DNA from: Lacinutrix sp. 5H-3-7-4
GTDB lineage: Bacteria > Bacteroidota > Bacteroidia > Flavobacteriales > Flavobacteriaceae
NCBI RefSeq assembly: GCF_000211855.2
Contig: NC_015638.1
Coordinates: 2,701,001 to 2,765,000 of the forward strand
Length of the DNA stretch: 64,000 bases
Direction: 5' to 3'
A program made the position numbers and the translations under genes. The notes under the pieces were generated by a model, which saw only the letters and a list, made by a program, of their open reading frames with translations, ran no database searches and was not told the DNA's origin. Position 1 is the stretch's first letter, and every line of letters starts with the position of its first letter. Of this stretch, positions 23,497 to 31,615 are shown one piece after another.

Positions 23497-26400
23497 TTAT
23501 AATTTTTCTGAAAGATTAATAGTTTGTTTTGAATCTGTATTTGGAGCAATAGAAGATAAATACTCAGAGCTTTTAGCTTGTTTATTTTCTACAAATGGTC
23601 TAATTTGAAACAACCATAATTTATTATTTTTAAAACCAAATTCCACATCGTAAGCTTGTTTAGCATCATCATTATGTTTAGCCATAGTTTTTCTAATTTC
23701 TGAAGCTAAAGTTCTAATATCTTTAATGTTTTGTTGATTTAGTATTGGTGTTTCAAAACTAGTGGTATATTGTTTAGTTCCGCCATAATCTGGTAGTCTA
23801 ATGTAATCGCTTTGTCTTGCTGGAGCTAATAGTACATTGGCTTTTGAAGTGATTAAGCGTGTTTCGGCACTTTGTCCATCTACAGCGCCACCAGCACCAC
23901 GACTAAATGCAACGGTTAAATCTTCATCATTACCAGAGTTTATACCTTTAGTAATCATTACACCAGAATAATCTACATCTACACTAGGAATAATTAAAAT
24001 TGAAGGAAAAACATTTTCGGGATTACTTAAATATTTTTGTCTCCATTTAAAGCTACGCTCTGTATATGCACTTGCCCAAACGCGTTTAATGCCTTTTATT
24101 ATTTCATCTTCAGCTTTAATATTAAAAAGTGTAAGGTTTAATCCTGCACCAGTAAATTCTTTTAAATCTTCCATATTAGTATCACTTCGTAAAAACACAG
24201 GAACATTACCAATAGCATCTCCAAAGGCCGAAGCAAAGCTTGATTTCATATCATTTAAAAAAGCAGCCTCTAAAGGCATATTTATTATTGCTTTGTGCAA
24301 AACCTCTAAAGCGTCTAATTGAAATTTCTCAACAACCTCATCACTTTTATTTGCTTCACGCATGGCTTTAGCTGTATTAAAAGTGCTATTTAAATACTGC
24401 CAATAGGTTTTATTTTGATTTGGCATTTGTTGGTCCATATGCGTTCTAAAAATCCCAAAAGGAATTATTATACCTTCAACAACTTGCTTTGGAAACATTT
24501 TTTTTAAAGCTCCTAAATTGGCTGCTTTTGGTCCGCAAAGTTTACCAGAATCACTAGCGTCTACATCACGCATATTAATAACTTTAGAAACATCTAATCG
24601 TATTTGATCTACAGGAACAGCAATTACATTTTTATTTCTTTCCTTTTTATTGAAAAGTTTTTTTTCGATTGAAGACATATCATCTTCAGTTTTTAAAATT
24701 ACATTTCCCTTGTTAGATACTGCATAAAATACTGTTTCACCATTATGTTTTTTTAATTCTTTTAAGTTGTTATAAGACAACGCAGCATTTGGTATGCCAA
24801 GGTTTCTGGCAAGTAGCTGTACGTGAGAAACCAAATTACCTTCAGACACGGTCATGATTCCTGCAACAGGTTTTAAATCGTGTGGTGGTTTTTCAAAAAT
24901 GTATATTTTATTAGTGTTAACCTCAATATTATCTGGGTTACCATCAACAACAACTAATTCGCCATAGGCATAACCAGGATTTAAACCACGTATTGCACTT
25001 TGGTTTTCAATAGCCATAACACTATTATTTATATGAGACGTTTTGGCAATAAAGGCACCAAACAAACTTACTGTTTCACCTAAATTTAATGCAATACTAC
25101 TTCTTATACGATCGTCTATAAAACCATAAGATAAAGGCTCGAAAGCAGTATATTTACCTACAATATCTTGATAATTTGCTTTAACGGTAGATGCGCTCCA
25201 CTCAACAACACTGCGGCTTGTGGTTAGTAATTGGTTTAATTCATATAAAGTTAAATTGTTTTGCGCAATTTTGTTATTGAGTGTATTTTCAATAGCATTA
25301 TATTCCCAAATTTCAATTAAACCGGTTCCCATCGCAGCACAGGTTAGAGCATTAATTTTATCTAAACTTTCGCCAACGGTATTAATTTGCCAATTTTGAG
25401 TTTCGGTAAGTAAAGTATGTTCTAATTGGTTTGATAAATCTAAAAGCTGAAGTCTATGTTTACTATTTTTATAGCTTAGTATATTTTCACGTATTTCGGT
25501 TAATATTGAAGCAATCTCAGAAACAAATGAAGCCGATGTTTTTTGGTTTTTGTTAGATGTTATAAACGCTTTAATTTTTAAAGTTGTTGGATTTGAAACC
25601 GGTAGTTTATTTAATTCCTTTTCTAATTTTGAAAAATCTATAGGAGAATAAAATTTATACATGGTTTCAACTAATTCGTCAAAACCTTTTTTTAAATCAT
25701 TAGGTATAGTGTTATTAGCTATATAATCCTTAACTAGTTTTATATCTGTAACTTCTGGTTGTCCATGAATTTTTATTCTAATATCCATGAAAGATTTTAA
25801 ATCTTCAGATAGTGTTTTACTTTGACTACGCATTAGCTGTGCTATATTATCATCTCCATTATGTGGTATATCTTTTAAGGCTTGCCTTAGTAAATAGTAC
25901 TTAGAGGTTATAATTTGCTCATCTTTTAGTAACCATTCAAAAAAATCTTTTCCCCAAGCTTCTTCATCTTCACTTTGTATTGCTCCTCTATAAAATTGAG
26001 CTTTTTGCAAAACCCAACCATTATCTACACTTGCTAAGTACTTGCCTAGTTGATATTGTTTTAAACGACTATAATTATTGTTGTGGTCTAAAAAATCTTT
26101 TGGTTCTAAAGCTGCTATAATTTCACCAAAATATAAATTATTTGTCTTGCGTAAATCTAGAGCAGTGGTTTTAAATGCAGCATGTTGAATACCTCCACCA
26201 ATATCGTCTGGGCATGGATCTCTAGGTTCTCTTTCTGTACCATCTTTACAAAACCATTTAATACGATGGTATGGACCACGAGGATCGTTTTTATAGGTTT
26301 CAATTAAATTTTTTATTTGTTTAGTAGTGCGTTGTTGAGCATTACTATAGCTAATAAAAGCATAAAACAAAATAAAAGTGAAAAAGGTATTTTTAAGCAT
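23497..26400 (-). CDS. Exported PEP-synthase-like dikinase with glucan-water-dikinase domain order
   Basis: A 967-residue protein with a signal peptide (MLKNTFFTFILFYAFISYSNA, then QQ). Order: an unrecognised N-terminal region (about 25-470); a phosphohistidine swivel domain with VAGIMTVSEGNLVSHVQLLARN, catalytic His 526; then a C-terminal ATP-grasp domain (about 620-945) with CGPKAANLGALKK, IIPFGIF, LRSDTNMEDL...FTGAG and LWLFQIRPF. PEP synthases have the ATP-grasp first; the order here and IPFGIF/SNMED-like motifs match alpha-glucan water dikinases. ATG 26400 is chosen for the signal peptide and because an upstream in-frame ATG at 26430 falls inside a TACTTTTG promoter box. An ATP-using enzyme outside the cytoplasm is odd; substrate unknown. 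Confidence 0.75.
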   Translation of the reverse strand: MLKNTFFTFILFYAFISYSNAQQRTTKQIKNLIETYKNDPRGPYHRIKWFCKDGTEREPRDPCPDDIGGGIQHAAFKTTALDLRKTNNLYFGEIIAALEPKDFLDHNNNYSRLKQYQLGKYLASVDNGWVLQKAQFYRGAIQSEDEEAWGKDFFEWLLKDEQIITSKYYLLRQALKDIPHNGDDNIAQLMRSQSKTLSEDLKSFMDIRIKIHGQPEVTDIKLVKDYIANNTIPNDLKKGFDELVETMYKFYSPIDFSKLEKELNKLPVSNPTTLKIKAFITSNKNQKTSASFVSEIASILTEIRENILSYKNSKHRLQLLDLSNQLEHTLLTETQNWQINTVGESLDKINALTCAAMGTGLIEIWEYNAIENTLNNKIAQNNLTLYELNQLLTTSRSVVEWSASTVKANYQDIVGKYTAFEPLSYGFIDDRIRSSIALNLGETVSLFGAFIAKTSHINNSVMAIENQSAIRGLNPGYAYGELVVVDGNPDNIEVNTNKIYIFEKPPHDLKPVAGIMTVSEGNLVSHVQLLARNLGIPNAALSYNNLKELKKHNGETVFYAVSNKGNVILKTEDDMSSIEKKLFNKKERNKNVIAVPVDQIRLDVSKVINMRDVDASDSGKLCGPKAANLGALKKMFPKQVVEGIIIPFGIFRTHMDQQMPNQNKTYWQYLNSTFNTAKAMREANKSDEVVEKFQLDALEVLHKAIINMPLEAAFLNDMKSSFASAFGDAIGNVPVFLRSDTNMEDLKEFTGAGLNLTLFNIKAEDEIIKGIKRVWASAYTERSFKWRQKYLSNPENVFPSILIIPSVDVDYSGVMITKGINSGNDEDLTVAFSRGAGGAVDGQSAETRLITSKANVLLAPARQSDYIRLPDYGGTKQYTTSFETPILNQQNIKDIRTLASEIRKTMAKHNDDAKQAYDVEFGFKNNKLWLFQIRPFVENKQAKSSEYLSSIAPNTDSKQTINLSEKL

Positions 26401-26427
26401 TGTAGTTTTTAGTTTTATATAAAGAAA

Positions 26428-26435
26428 CAAAAGTA
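26428..26435 (-). promoter_or_regulatory. Predicted -7 promoter box of the dikinase-hydrolase pair
   Basis: On the minus strand this reads TACTTTTG, a full match to TAnnTTTG, 27 bases upstream of the chosen ATG. No TTG is found at 19-20 bases, so the -33 half is missing or weak. Confidence 0.4.
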
Positions 26436-26618
26436 TTCTATTTGGTAATTGAATATTTGCATTTTACTTTAATTTAATAAATATATTTAATGCAATCGCA
26501 TATAGTATTTGTTATTTTAGTTAATCTATTCTTAATAGCTAAGTTTTTAAGATAAAATTATAAAACAATTATTTTCTAATATTTAGTTTTACATTAATAA
26601 TTAATTAAACTTTAGATT

Positions 26619-27047
26619 ATGAAAAGCAAATCGATAGTACTAATAGCAACTTTTTTAATGGCATTTTTTGGTTGCCAAGAAAAAGTTCAAAGTCAAGCTC
26701 CAAAAGCGGTACAAGAAGCATTTCAAGCTAAATATCCAGGAGAAAATGATCCTGATTGGGAAATTGATGCTCACGGAAATTACGAGTCGCACTTTAAGAT
26801 AGATGGTATTAAATATCGAGCAGATTTTTCACCAAATGGAGATTGGATAGAGACCGAAACTAGTATCAAGAAAAAAGAATTACCAAAAGCAATTAGAAAA
26901 GCAATTAAAGATAATTATGGAGATGAACATATTACCGAAGTAGAAAAAGTAGATTCTGCTACTAAAGGAGAGTTTTACGATGTAGAATTTAGGCGAAAAG
27001 GTAAAAACAAAGATGTTGAATATAGAGCATCAGGTGAAGAATTATAA
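26619..27047 (+). CDS. Exported PepSY-like (DUF2874) lipoprotein
   Basis: A 142-residue protein with a lipobox-type signal peptide (AFFGC, Cys 19) and two tandem PepSY-like units. Each has the pattern PKA(V/I)xxA(F/I)xxxY, followed by a strand with DxxGxY or EFYDVEF: first about 27-75, second about 88-142. PepSY-like proteins bind or modulate periplasmic partners; the exact role is unknown. It is monocistronic, ending in a strong terminator. Confidence 0.8.
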   Translation: MKSKSIVLIATFLMAFFGCQEKVQSQAPKAVQEAFQAKYPGENDPDWEIDAHGNYESHFKIDGIKYRADFSPNGDWIETETSIKKKELPKAIRKAIKDNYGDEHITEVEKVDSATKGEFYDVEFRRKGKNKDVEYRASGEEL

Positions 27048-27067
27048 TTCCAGAAAATAGTTTAAAT

Positions 27068-27102
27068 AAAAAAAAGGATGGTCATATGGCCATCCTTTTT
27101 TT
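27068..27102 (+). terminator. Terminator between the PepSY-like and Pmp3 genes
   Basis: AAAAAAAGGATGG and CCATCCTTTTTTT enclose a short loop, with T and A runs on both sides. It sits between two convergent genes and can serve both. Confidence 0.9.
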
Positions 27103-27111
27103 ATTTTTGTT

Positions 27112-27267
27112 TTATTCTTGACTCACATAAAATGCATGAATTACGCCAGGTAACCAGCCAATTAAAGTAAGTATTAAATTAATTAGAAACTTACTACCAA
27201 TACCATGCTGCATAGCAACAGATACTGGTGGTAATAATAAATTTAAAATGATTGTTAGTAATGACAT
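27112..27267 (-). CDS. Pmp3/YqaE-family small membrane protein
   Basis: A 51-residue protein with two TM helices, beginning MSLLTIILNLLLPPVSVAM and containing LILTLIGWLPGVIHAFYV. This is the Pmp3 (YqaE, UPF0057) signature: the PP pair in helix 1 and GWLPG in helix 2. The family is induced by salt and envelope stress in many organisms and affects membrane potential in yeast. It sits among other stress genes and is convergent with the PepSY-like gene. Confidence 0.92.
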   Translation of the reverse strand: MSLLTIILNLLLPPVSVAMQHGIGSKFLINLILTLIGWLPGVIHAFYVSQE

Positions 27268-27449
27268 AAAAGGTTGTTTTTAAATTGTTTATCTTAAATA
27301 TATTGAAAAACATGGGTATTAGCAGGTATATTTAAGATATGTTTAACTCATAAAATACCGTATAAACAAACTTTAATTGCAAATGAGATAATATACACTA
27401 GCTACTGTGTCTAAATTTACTTTTAACTAATAATTTAAAAAAAATAATT

Positions 27450-27956
27450 ATGATAAAGCCAAGAGAAAAAGCACCAGAACTTACAATAAATTTAGTTAAT
27501 GATAGCGTTTGGAAACTAAGTGAACAAACACCAGAACATTTTACAGTAATATTTTTTTATAGAGGAAAGCATTGTCCAAAGTGTAAAGAGCAATTAGAAG
27601 AAGTACAAGAGCATATTGAAAAATTTTCTAAAAGAGGAATTAATGTAATAGCAATAAGTTCTGATACTGAAGCAGTAGCAAAAGAAACCTATAAAGATTG
27701 GGAAATAGATGATATTCCATTAGGCTATGGTTTTCCTATTGATGAAGCTCGAAAATGGGGATTATTTATTTCTGGAGGAATAAAAAAAGAACCAGAATAC
27801 TTCACTGAACCTGGATTATTTTTATTAGATAAAGAACATAAAGTGTATTGGGAAGATATACAATCTATGCCTTTTGGAAGACCATCATTAAGAGATATTT
27901 TAGGTGGAGTAGATTTTATTTTAAAAGAAGATTATCCTGCAAGAGGAGAAGCATAA
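27450..27956 (+). CDS. Peroxiredoxin-like (AhpC/TSA) thiol protein
   Basis: A 168-residue thioredoxin-fold protein. FFYRGKHCPKCKEQLEE contains a CxxC at the place of the peroxidatic Cys in AhpC-like proteins, followed by GINVIAISSDT. A later conserved part reads PGLFLLDKEHKVYW. With CxxC it may act as a peroxidase or a disulphide reductase. It leads a run of alcohol dehydrogenase (21 bases on) and YihY genes, suggesting a redox-stress unit. Confidence 0.82.
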   Translation: MIKPREKAPELTINLVNDSVWKLSEQTPEHFTVIFFYRGKHCPKCKEQLEEVQEHIEKFSKRGINVIAISSDTEAVAKETYKDWEIDDIPLGYGFPIDEARKWGLFISGGIKKEPEYFTEPGLFLLDKEHKVYWEDIQSMPFGRPSLRDILGGVDFILKEDYPARGEA

Positions 27957-27977
27957 TCAATAATTAAATAAGAATTT

Positions 27978-29024
27978 ATGACAGAAGTAAAAGCATACGG
28001 AACAGAAAGTAAAGAAGCAGATTTAAAACAAATAAAAATAGAACGTCGAGATCTTAAAGAAAATGATGTAGAAATAGAAATACTATATTGTGGTGTTTGC
28101 CACAGTGATATTCATGCAGCAAAAAACGATTGGGGAAATACAACATATACTTTGGTTCCTGGTCATGAGATTGTAGGTAAAGTCAAGCAAGTAGGAGATA
28201 AGGTTTCAAAATATAAAAAAGGAGACTTAGTTGGCGTTGGTTGTATGGTAGATTCTTGTCAAGAATGTAGCGCTTGTAAAGATGACTTAGAGCAATTTTG
28301 CGAAAAAGGTATGGTAGGTACTTACAACGGTGAGAACAAACATACAGGTAAACAAACATTTGGTGGTTATTCTACAAGTATAACTGTACGAGAAGAGTTT
28401 GTAGTTAGTGTACCAGAAAATTTAGATTTAAAAGCTGTAGCACCATTATTATGTGCTGGTATAACAACTTATTCACCTTTAAACCATTGGAATGTAAAAA
28501 AAGGAGATAAAGTAGGAATAATTGGTCTTGGTGGTTTAGGGCATATGGGTATAAAATTTGCTCACGCAATGGGAGCCGAAACATATATGATTACCACATC
28601 ACCAGATAAAGCAGATGATGCCAAGAAACTAGGAGCAGATGCTGTATTAATTTCTAAAAATGAAGATGAAATGAAAGAACACCATGGAACTTTCGATTTT
28701 TTATTAAATACAGTACCAGTAAAACATGATATAAACCCTTATTTGCAGTTGTTAAAAAGAGACTCAACAATGGTAATGGTAGGAGCAATTGAACCTTTAG
28801 AGCCTATGCATGGTGGTAATATTATTATGGGTAGAAAAAGAGTAGCTGGATCCTTAATTGGTGGTATTAAAGAAACTCAAGAAATGTTAGATTTCTGTGG
28901 AGATAATAATGTTACAAGTGAAATAGAACTTATTGAAATTAAAGACATAAACAAAGCTTTTGAACGTGTACAAGATAGTGATGTTAAATATCGTTTTGTT
29001 ATAGATATGTCTAGTCTAAAATAA
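27978..29024 (+). CDS. Zinc-dependent alcohol dehydrogenase, cinnamyl-alcohol/YahK type
   Basis: A 348-residue medium-chain dehydrogenase that should reduce aldehydes with NADPH in the cytosol. Catalytic zinc ligands are in CGVCHSDIHA and VPGHEIVG; the structural zinc Cys cluster is CMVDSCQECSACKDDLEQFC. The Rossmann motif is GIIGLGGLGHMGIKFA, and the later GGIKETQEMLDFC is typical of the YahK/CAD group. Together with the following dehydrogenase at 30088 it suggests aldehyde detoxification. Confidence 0.92.
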   Translation: MTEVKAYGTESKEADLKQIKIERRDLKENDVEIEILYCGVCHSDIHAAKNDWGNTTYTLVPGHEIVGKVKQVGDKVSKYKKGDLVGVGCMVDSCQECSACKDDLEQFCEKGMVGTYNGENKHTGKQTFGGYSTSITVREEFVVSVPENLDLKAVAPLLCAGITTYSPLNHWNVKKGDKVGIIGLGGLGHMGIKFAHAMGAETYMITTSPDKADDAKKLGADAVLISKNEDEMKEHHGTFDFLLNTVPVKHDINPYLQLLKRDSTMVMVGAIEPLEPMHGGNIIMGRKRVAGSLIGGIKETQEMLDFCGDNNVTSEIELIEIKDINKAFERVQDSDVKYRFVIDMSSLK

Positions 29025-29045
29025 ATAGAAATGAAATTATAATTA

Positions 29046-29948
29046 ATGAGTGATTCCAAAAAATTTAAACTTATTCAATTACCAAAACTACTAGCAAAAG
29101 CTGGTAGTTCTTGGTTTAAAGGCAAACCTTTTGAGCGTAGTGCAATAGTAGCTTACTATGCAATACTATCTTTACCTGCATTAATAATTATTATTTTAAA
29201 TATTGTTGGCGGTATTTGGGGAAGAGATATTGTGCAAGGCGAGTTATTAAACGAAATTACAAAAGCAATTGGTCCAGATACGGCAGAGTCTATACGATTA
29301 ATGATTGTGCAAAAAGGTAGTGAAACGACATCGGTTTTTGCTACTATTGTTGGTGTTGGTACGCTAATTTACGGTTCTACAGGTGTGTTTTTTCAGTTGC
29401 AATCTGCTTTAGATAATATTTGGGAAAGCGAATCAAACTTTGAAAATAGTATTGTAGCAACAATTGTAAGTCGATTAAAAAGCTTTGGTTTCATTTTAAT
29501 TATAGGGTTCTTGTTACTAACAAGTTTTATTTTAACCTCATTATTAAGTACCTTTAATAAACGCCTAGAAAATATTTTACCAGAAAATCTATTAGATTTC
29601 TTATTCATATTCGATTTTTTAATATCTATTGGTTTTATCTACTTGCTATTTGCTGCTATGTTTAAGTTTTTACCATCAGCAAAAATAAGTTGGAAAACCG
29701 TAAAAGTAGGAGCTTTGTTAACTACCGTTCTTTTTTTAATTGGCAAATATTTATTAGCTATTTATTTTAGTGAAATGGAACCTGGTTCAACTTATGGTGC
29801 TGCAGGATCCATAATTTTAATTATGTTATGGGTTTCATATTCTTCATTAATACTATTATTTGGAGCTCATTTTACTAAAATATATTCAGATGAATATGTA
29901 AATAAAAAAGATGTTTCAAATCTTTTAAATAAAGCACTAAAATCATAA
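29046..29948 (+). CDS. YihY/BrkB-family membrane protein
   Basis: A 300-residue inner-membrane protein with six TM helices. Family marks are AIVAYYAILSLPALIIIILNI near the start, GVGTLIYGSTGVFFQLQSALDNIW, and the late GSTYGAAGSIILIMLWVSYSSLILLFGAHFTK. Function of the family is unsettled; it was once called RNase BN by error. It starts 21 bases after the alcohol dehydrogenase stop. Confidence 0.92.
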   Translation: MSDSKKFKLIQLPKLLAKAGSSWFKGKPFERSAIVAYYAILSLPALIIIILNIVGGIWGRDIVQGELLNEITKAIGPDTAESIRLMIVQKGSETTSVFATIVGVGTLIYGSTGVFFQLQSALDNIWESESNFENSIVATIVSRLKSFGFILIIGFLLLTSFILTSLLSTFNKRLENILPENLLDFLFIFDFLISIGFIYLLFAAMFKFLPSAKISWKTVKVGALLTTVLFLIGKYLLAIYFSEMEPGSTYGAAGSIILIMLWVSYSSLILLFGAHFTKIYSDEYVNKKDVSNLLNKALKS

Positions 29949-30026
29949 ATAATTAGCAGCTTGTGCGCATTTAGAAAACATGTTAGCACATATGCTATTT
30001 AGCATCCTAAGCTTTTCTTAAAGTGA

Positions 30027-30057
30027 TTGGTAATGCTTTAGAAGATGTTTAATTTTA
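30027..30057 (+). promoter_or_regulatory. Predicted promoter of the succinate-semialdehyde dehydrogenase gene
   Basis: TTG (30027-30029), 20-base spacer, TAATTTTA (30050-30057), one base from the -7 consensus, and 30 bases before the ATG. Confidence 0.45.
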
Positions 30058-30087
30058 TTTCAATCAAGAAAAAATAAAATAAAAACT

Positions 30088-31485
30088 ATGGAAAGAGATA
30101 CTGAAAAAGGGTTTAAAACAATAAACCCAGCAACAGAACAAGTAATAAAAAGTTATACATACATGTCTAAAGAAGAAGCATTAAAAGCTGTAGAAAACTG
30201 TAATAGTGCTTTTTTAAATTGGAAAACAGAATCTTTAGAAGATAGAGCAAAAATTATAAAAGCTATTGGTGAAAAACTAAAAGCTAATAAGGATGACTTA
30301 GCTAATTTAATGACTACCGAAATGGGTAAATTAGTGAAGCAAAGTCACCAAGAAATTGAGCTTTGTGCTGGTATTTGCGAGTATACTGCAACTCAAGGTT
30401 TAAAAAAGTTAGAAGATGAAGAAAGAGAATTGCCAAATGGAGGCAAAGGTATTATTACGTACTCACCATTAGGAGTTATTTATGGTATTCAACCATGGAA
30501 TTTTCCTTTATACCAAGTTATTCGCTACGCAATTGTAAACTTAATGGCTGGAAATGGTGTGTTATTAAAGCATGCTAAAAATGTTACTGGGTGTGCACTT
30601 AAAATTCAAGAAATATTTAAAGAAGCAGGATTACCAGAAAATTTATTTACAGTATTAATTATAGATCACGGCACATCTGATGAAATTATAAAAAACGACT
30701 TTGTTAGAGGTGTAACCTTAACTGGTAGTTCTGGAGCAGGTAGAAAAGTAGCAGAAAATGCAGGTAAAGCGTTAAAGAAAACAGTATTAGAATTAGGTAG
30801 TAATGACGCCTATTTAGTACTTGATGATGCAAATATTGAAAAAGCAGTAAAAACATGTGTACAAGGTCGAGTTTATAATAATGGAGAAACTTGTGTCGCA
30901 GCAAAACGTTTTATTGTTGTAGAAAGCGTATACGAAGATTTCAAAAAAGGTTTTGTAGAAGCCATAAGTAACGTAACATATGGAGATCCAATGGATTCAA
31001 ATTCTAAAATAGGACCTATGGCAAGAGAAGATTTAAGAGATAAAATTCACGATCAAGTAAAAGAGAGTATAGATAAAGGAGCTAAAGCACTTTGTGGTGG
31101 TGAGATACCAGAAGAAAAAGGCTATTATTATCCTTCTACTGTTTTAGATAATGTTACTCCAGGACAACCAGCTTATGATGATGAGCTATTTGGTCCTGTT
31201 GCATCACTAATTAAAGCAAAAGATAATGAAGACGCTATGCGCATTGCAAACGATAGTCGTTTTGGTTTAGGTGGTGGCATTTTTACAGAAGACGAAGATA
31301 AAGCTATAGACTTAGCTAAAAATCATTTCGATACAGGAATGGTAAATATAAATTCTTTTGGTTTAGCGCATCCAAATATGCCTTTTGGTGGTATAAAAAA
31401 TTCTGGATATGGTAGAGAACATGGAGGATTTGGTATTCATGAATTTGTAAACACAAAATCAATTTTATTAAATAATAAGAAATAA
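30088..31485 (+). CDS. NAD(P)-dependent succinate-semialdehyde dehydrogenase
   Basis: A 465-residue aldehyde dehydrogenase that oxidises succinate semialdehyde or a similar aldehyde. Seen: IYGIQPWNFPLYQ, the cofactor loop LTGSSGAGRKVAENAG, the general base Glu in LELGSNDAYLVLDDA, the nucleophile Cys in YNNGETCVAAKRF and the late PFGGIKNSGYGREHG. SND in place of the usual GGK/GGS is the pattern of the SSADH subgroup. It has its own promoter and terminator. Substrate specificity is inferred from the subgroup only. Confidence 0.9.
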   Translation: MERDTEKGFKTINPATEQVIKSYTYMSKEEALKAVENCNSAFLNWKTESLEDRAKIIKAIGEKLKANKDDLANLMTTEMGKLVKQSHQEIELCAGICEYTATQGLKKLEDEERELPNGGKGIITYSPLGVIYGIQPWNFPLYQVIRYAIVNLMAGNGVLLKHAKNVTGCALKIQEIFKEAGLPENLFTVLIIDHGTSDEIIKNDFVRGVTLTGSSGAGRKVAENAGKALKKTVLELGSNDAYLVLDDANIEKAVKTCVQGRVYNNGETCVAAKRFIVVESVYEDFKKGFVEAISNVTYGDPMDSNSKIGPMAREDLRDKIHDQVKESIDKGAKALCGGEIPEEKGYYYPSTVLDNVTPGQPAYDDELFGPVASLIKAKDNEDAMRIANDSRFGLGGGIFTEDEDKAIDLAKNHFDTGMVNINSFGLAHPNMPFGGIKNSGYGREHGGFGIHEFVNTKSILLNNKK

Positions 31486-31506
31486 AAATTCTATTAATAA
31501 TATTTT

Positions 31507-31540
31507 AAATCTGCAGAATCACTTTCTGCAGATTTTTTTT
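31507..31540 (+). terminator. Rho-independent terminator
   Basis: A 12-bp perfect stem (AAATCTGCAGAA with TTCTGCAGATTT) around a 5-base loop, then a long T run, 21 bases after the dehydrogenase stop. Confidence 0.92.
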
Positions 31541-31566
31541 ATATAAATAACTCAAACAAATCATAG

Positions 31567-31597
31567 GTGCTTTCTGTAAATAATGTAAGTATCTTTG
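31567..31597 (+). promoter_or_regulatory. Predicted promoter of the DEAD-box helicase gene
   Basis: TATCTTTG (31590-31597) fully matches TAnnTTTG; 20 bases upstream is GTG (31567-31569), one base off the -33 TTG. The ATG lies 18 bases downstream of the box, giving a very short leader. Confidence 0.5.
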
Positions 31598-31615
31598 TGA
31601 AAATTTTATCTGGTA

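Noticed and set aside
26401-26430. Longer start for the dikinase-like protein
   Set aside because: The ATG at 26430 is inside a full -7 promoter match (26428-26435) and would precede the signal peptide with ten polar residues.
26489-26554. 21-codon hydrophobic frame in the gap before the PepSY-like gene
   Set aside because: No clear ribosome-binding site, too short to support, and AT-rich DNA gives such frames often.
29949-30056. Possible small RNA or hairpin between the YihY and dehydrogenase genes
   Set aside because: Only short, broken arms (GTGC/GCAC, TGCTA/TAGCA) pair; no promoter-terminator pair marks an RNA gene.
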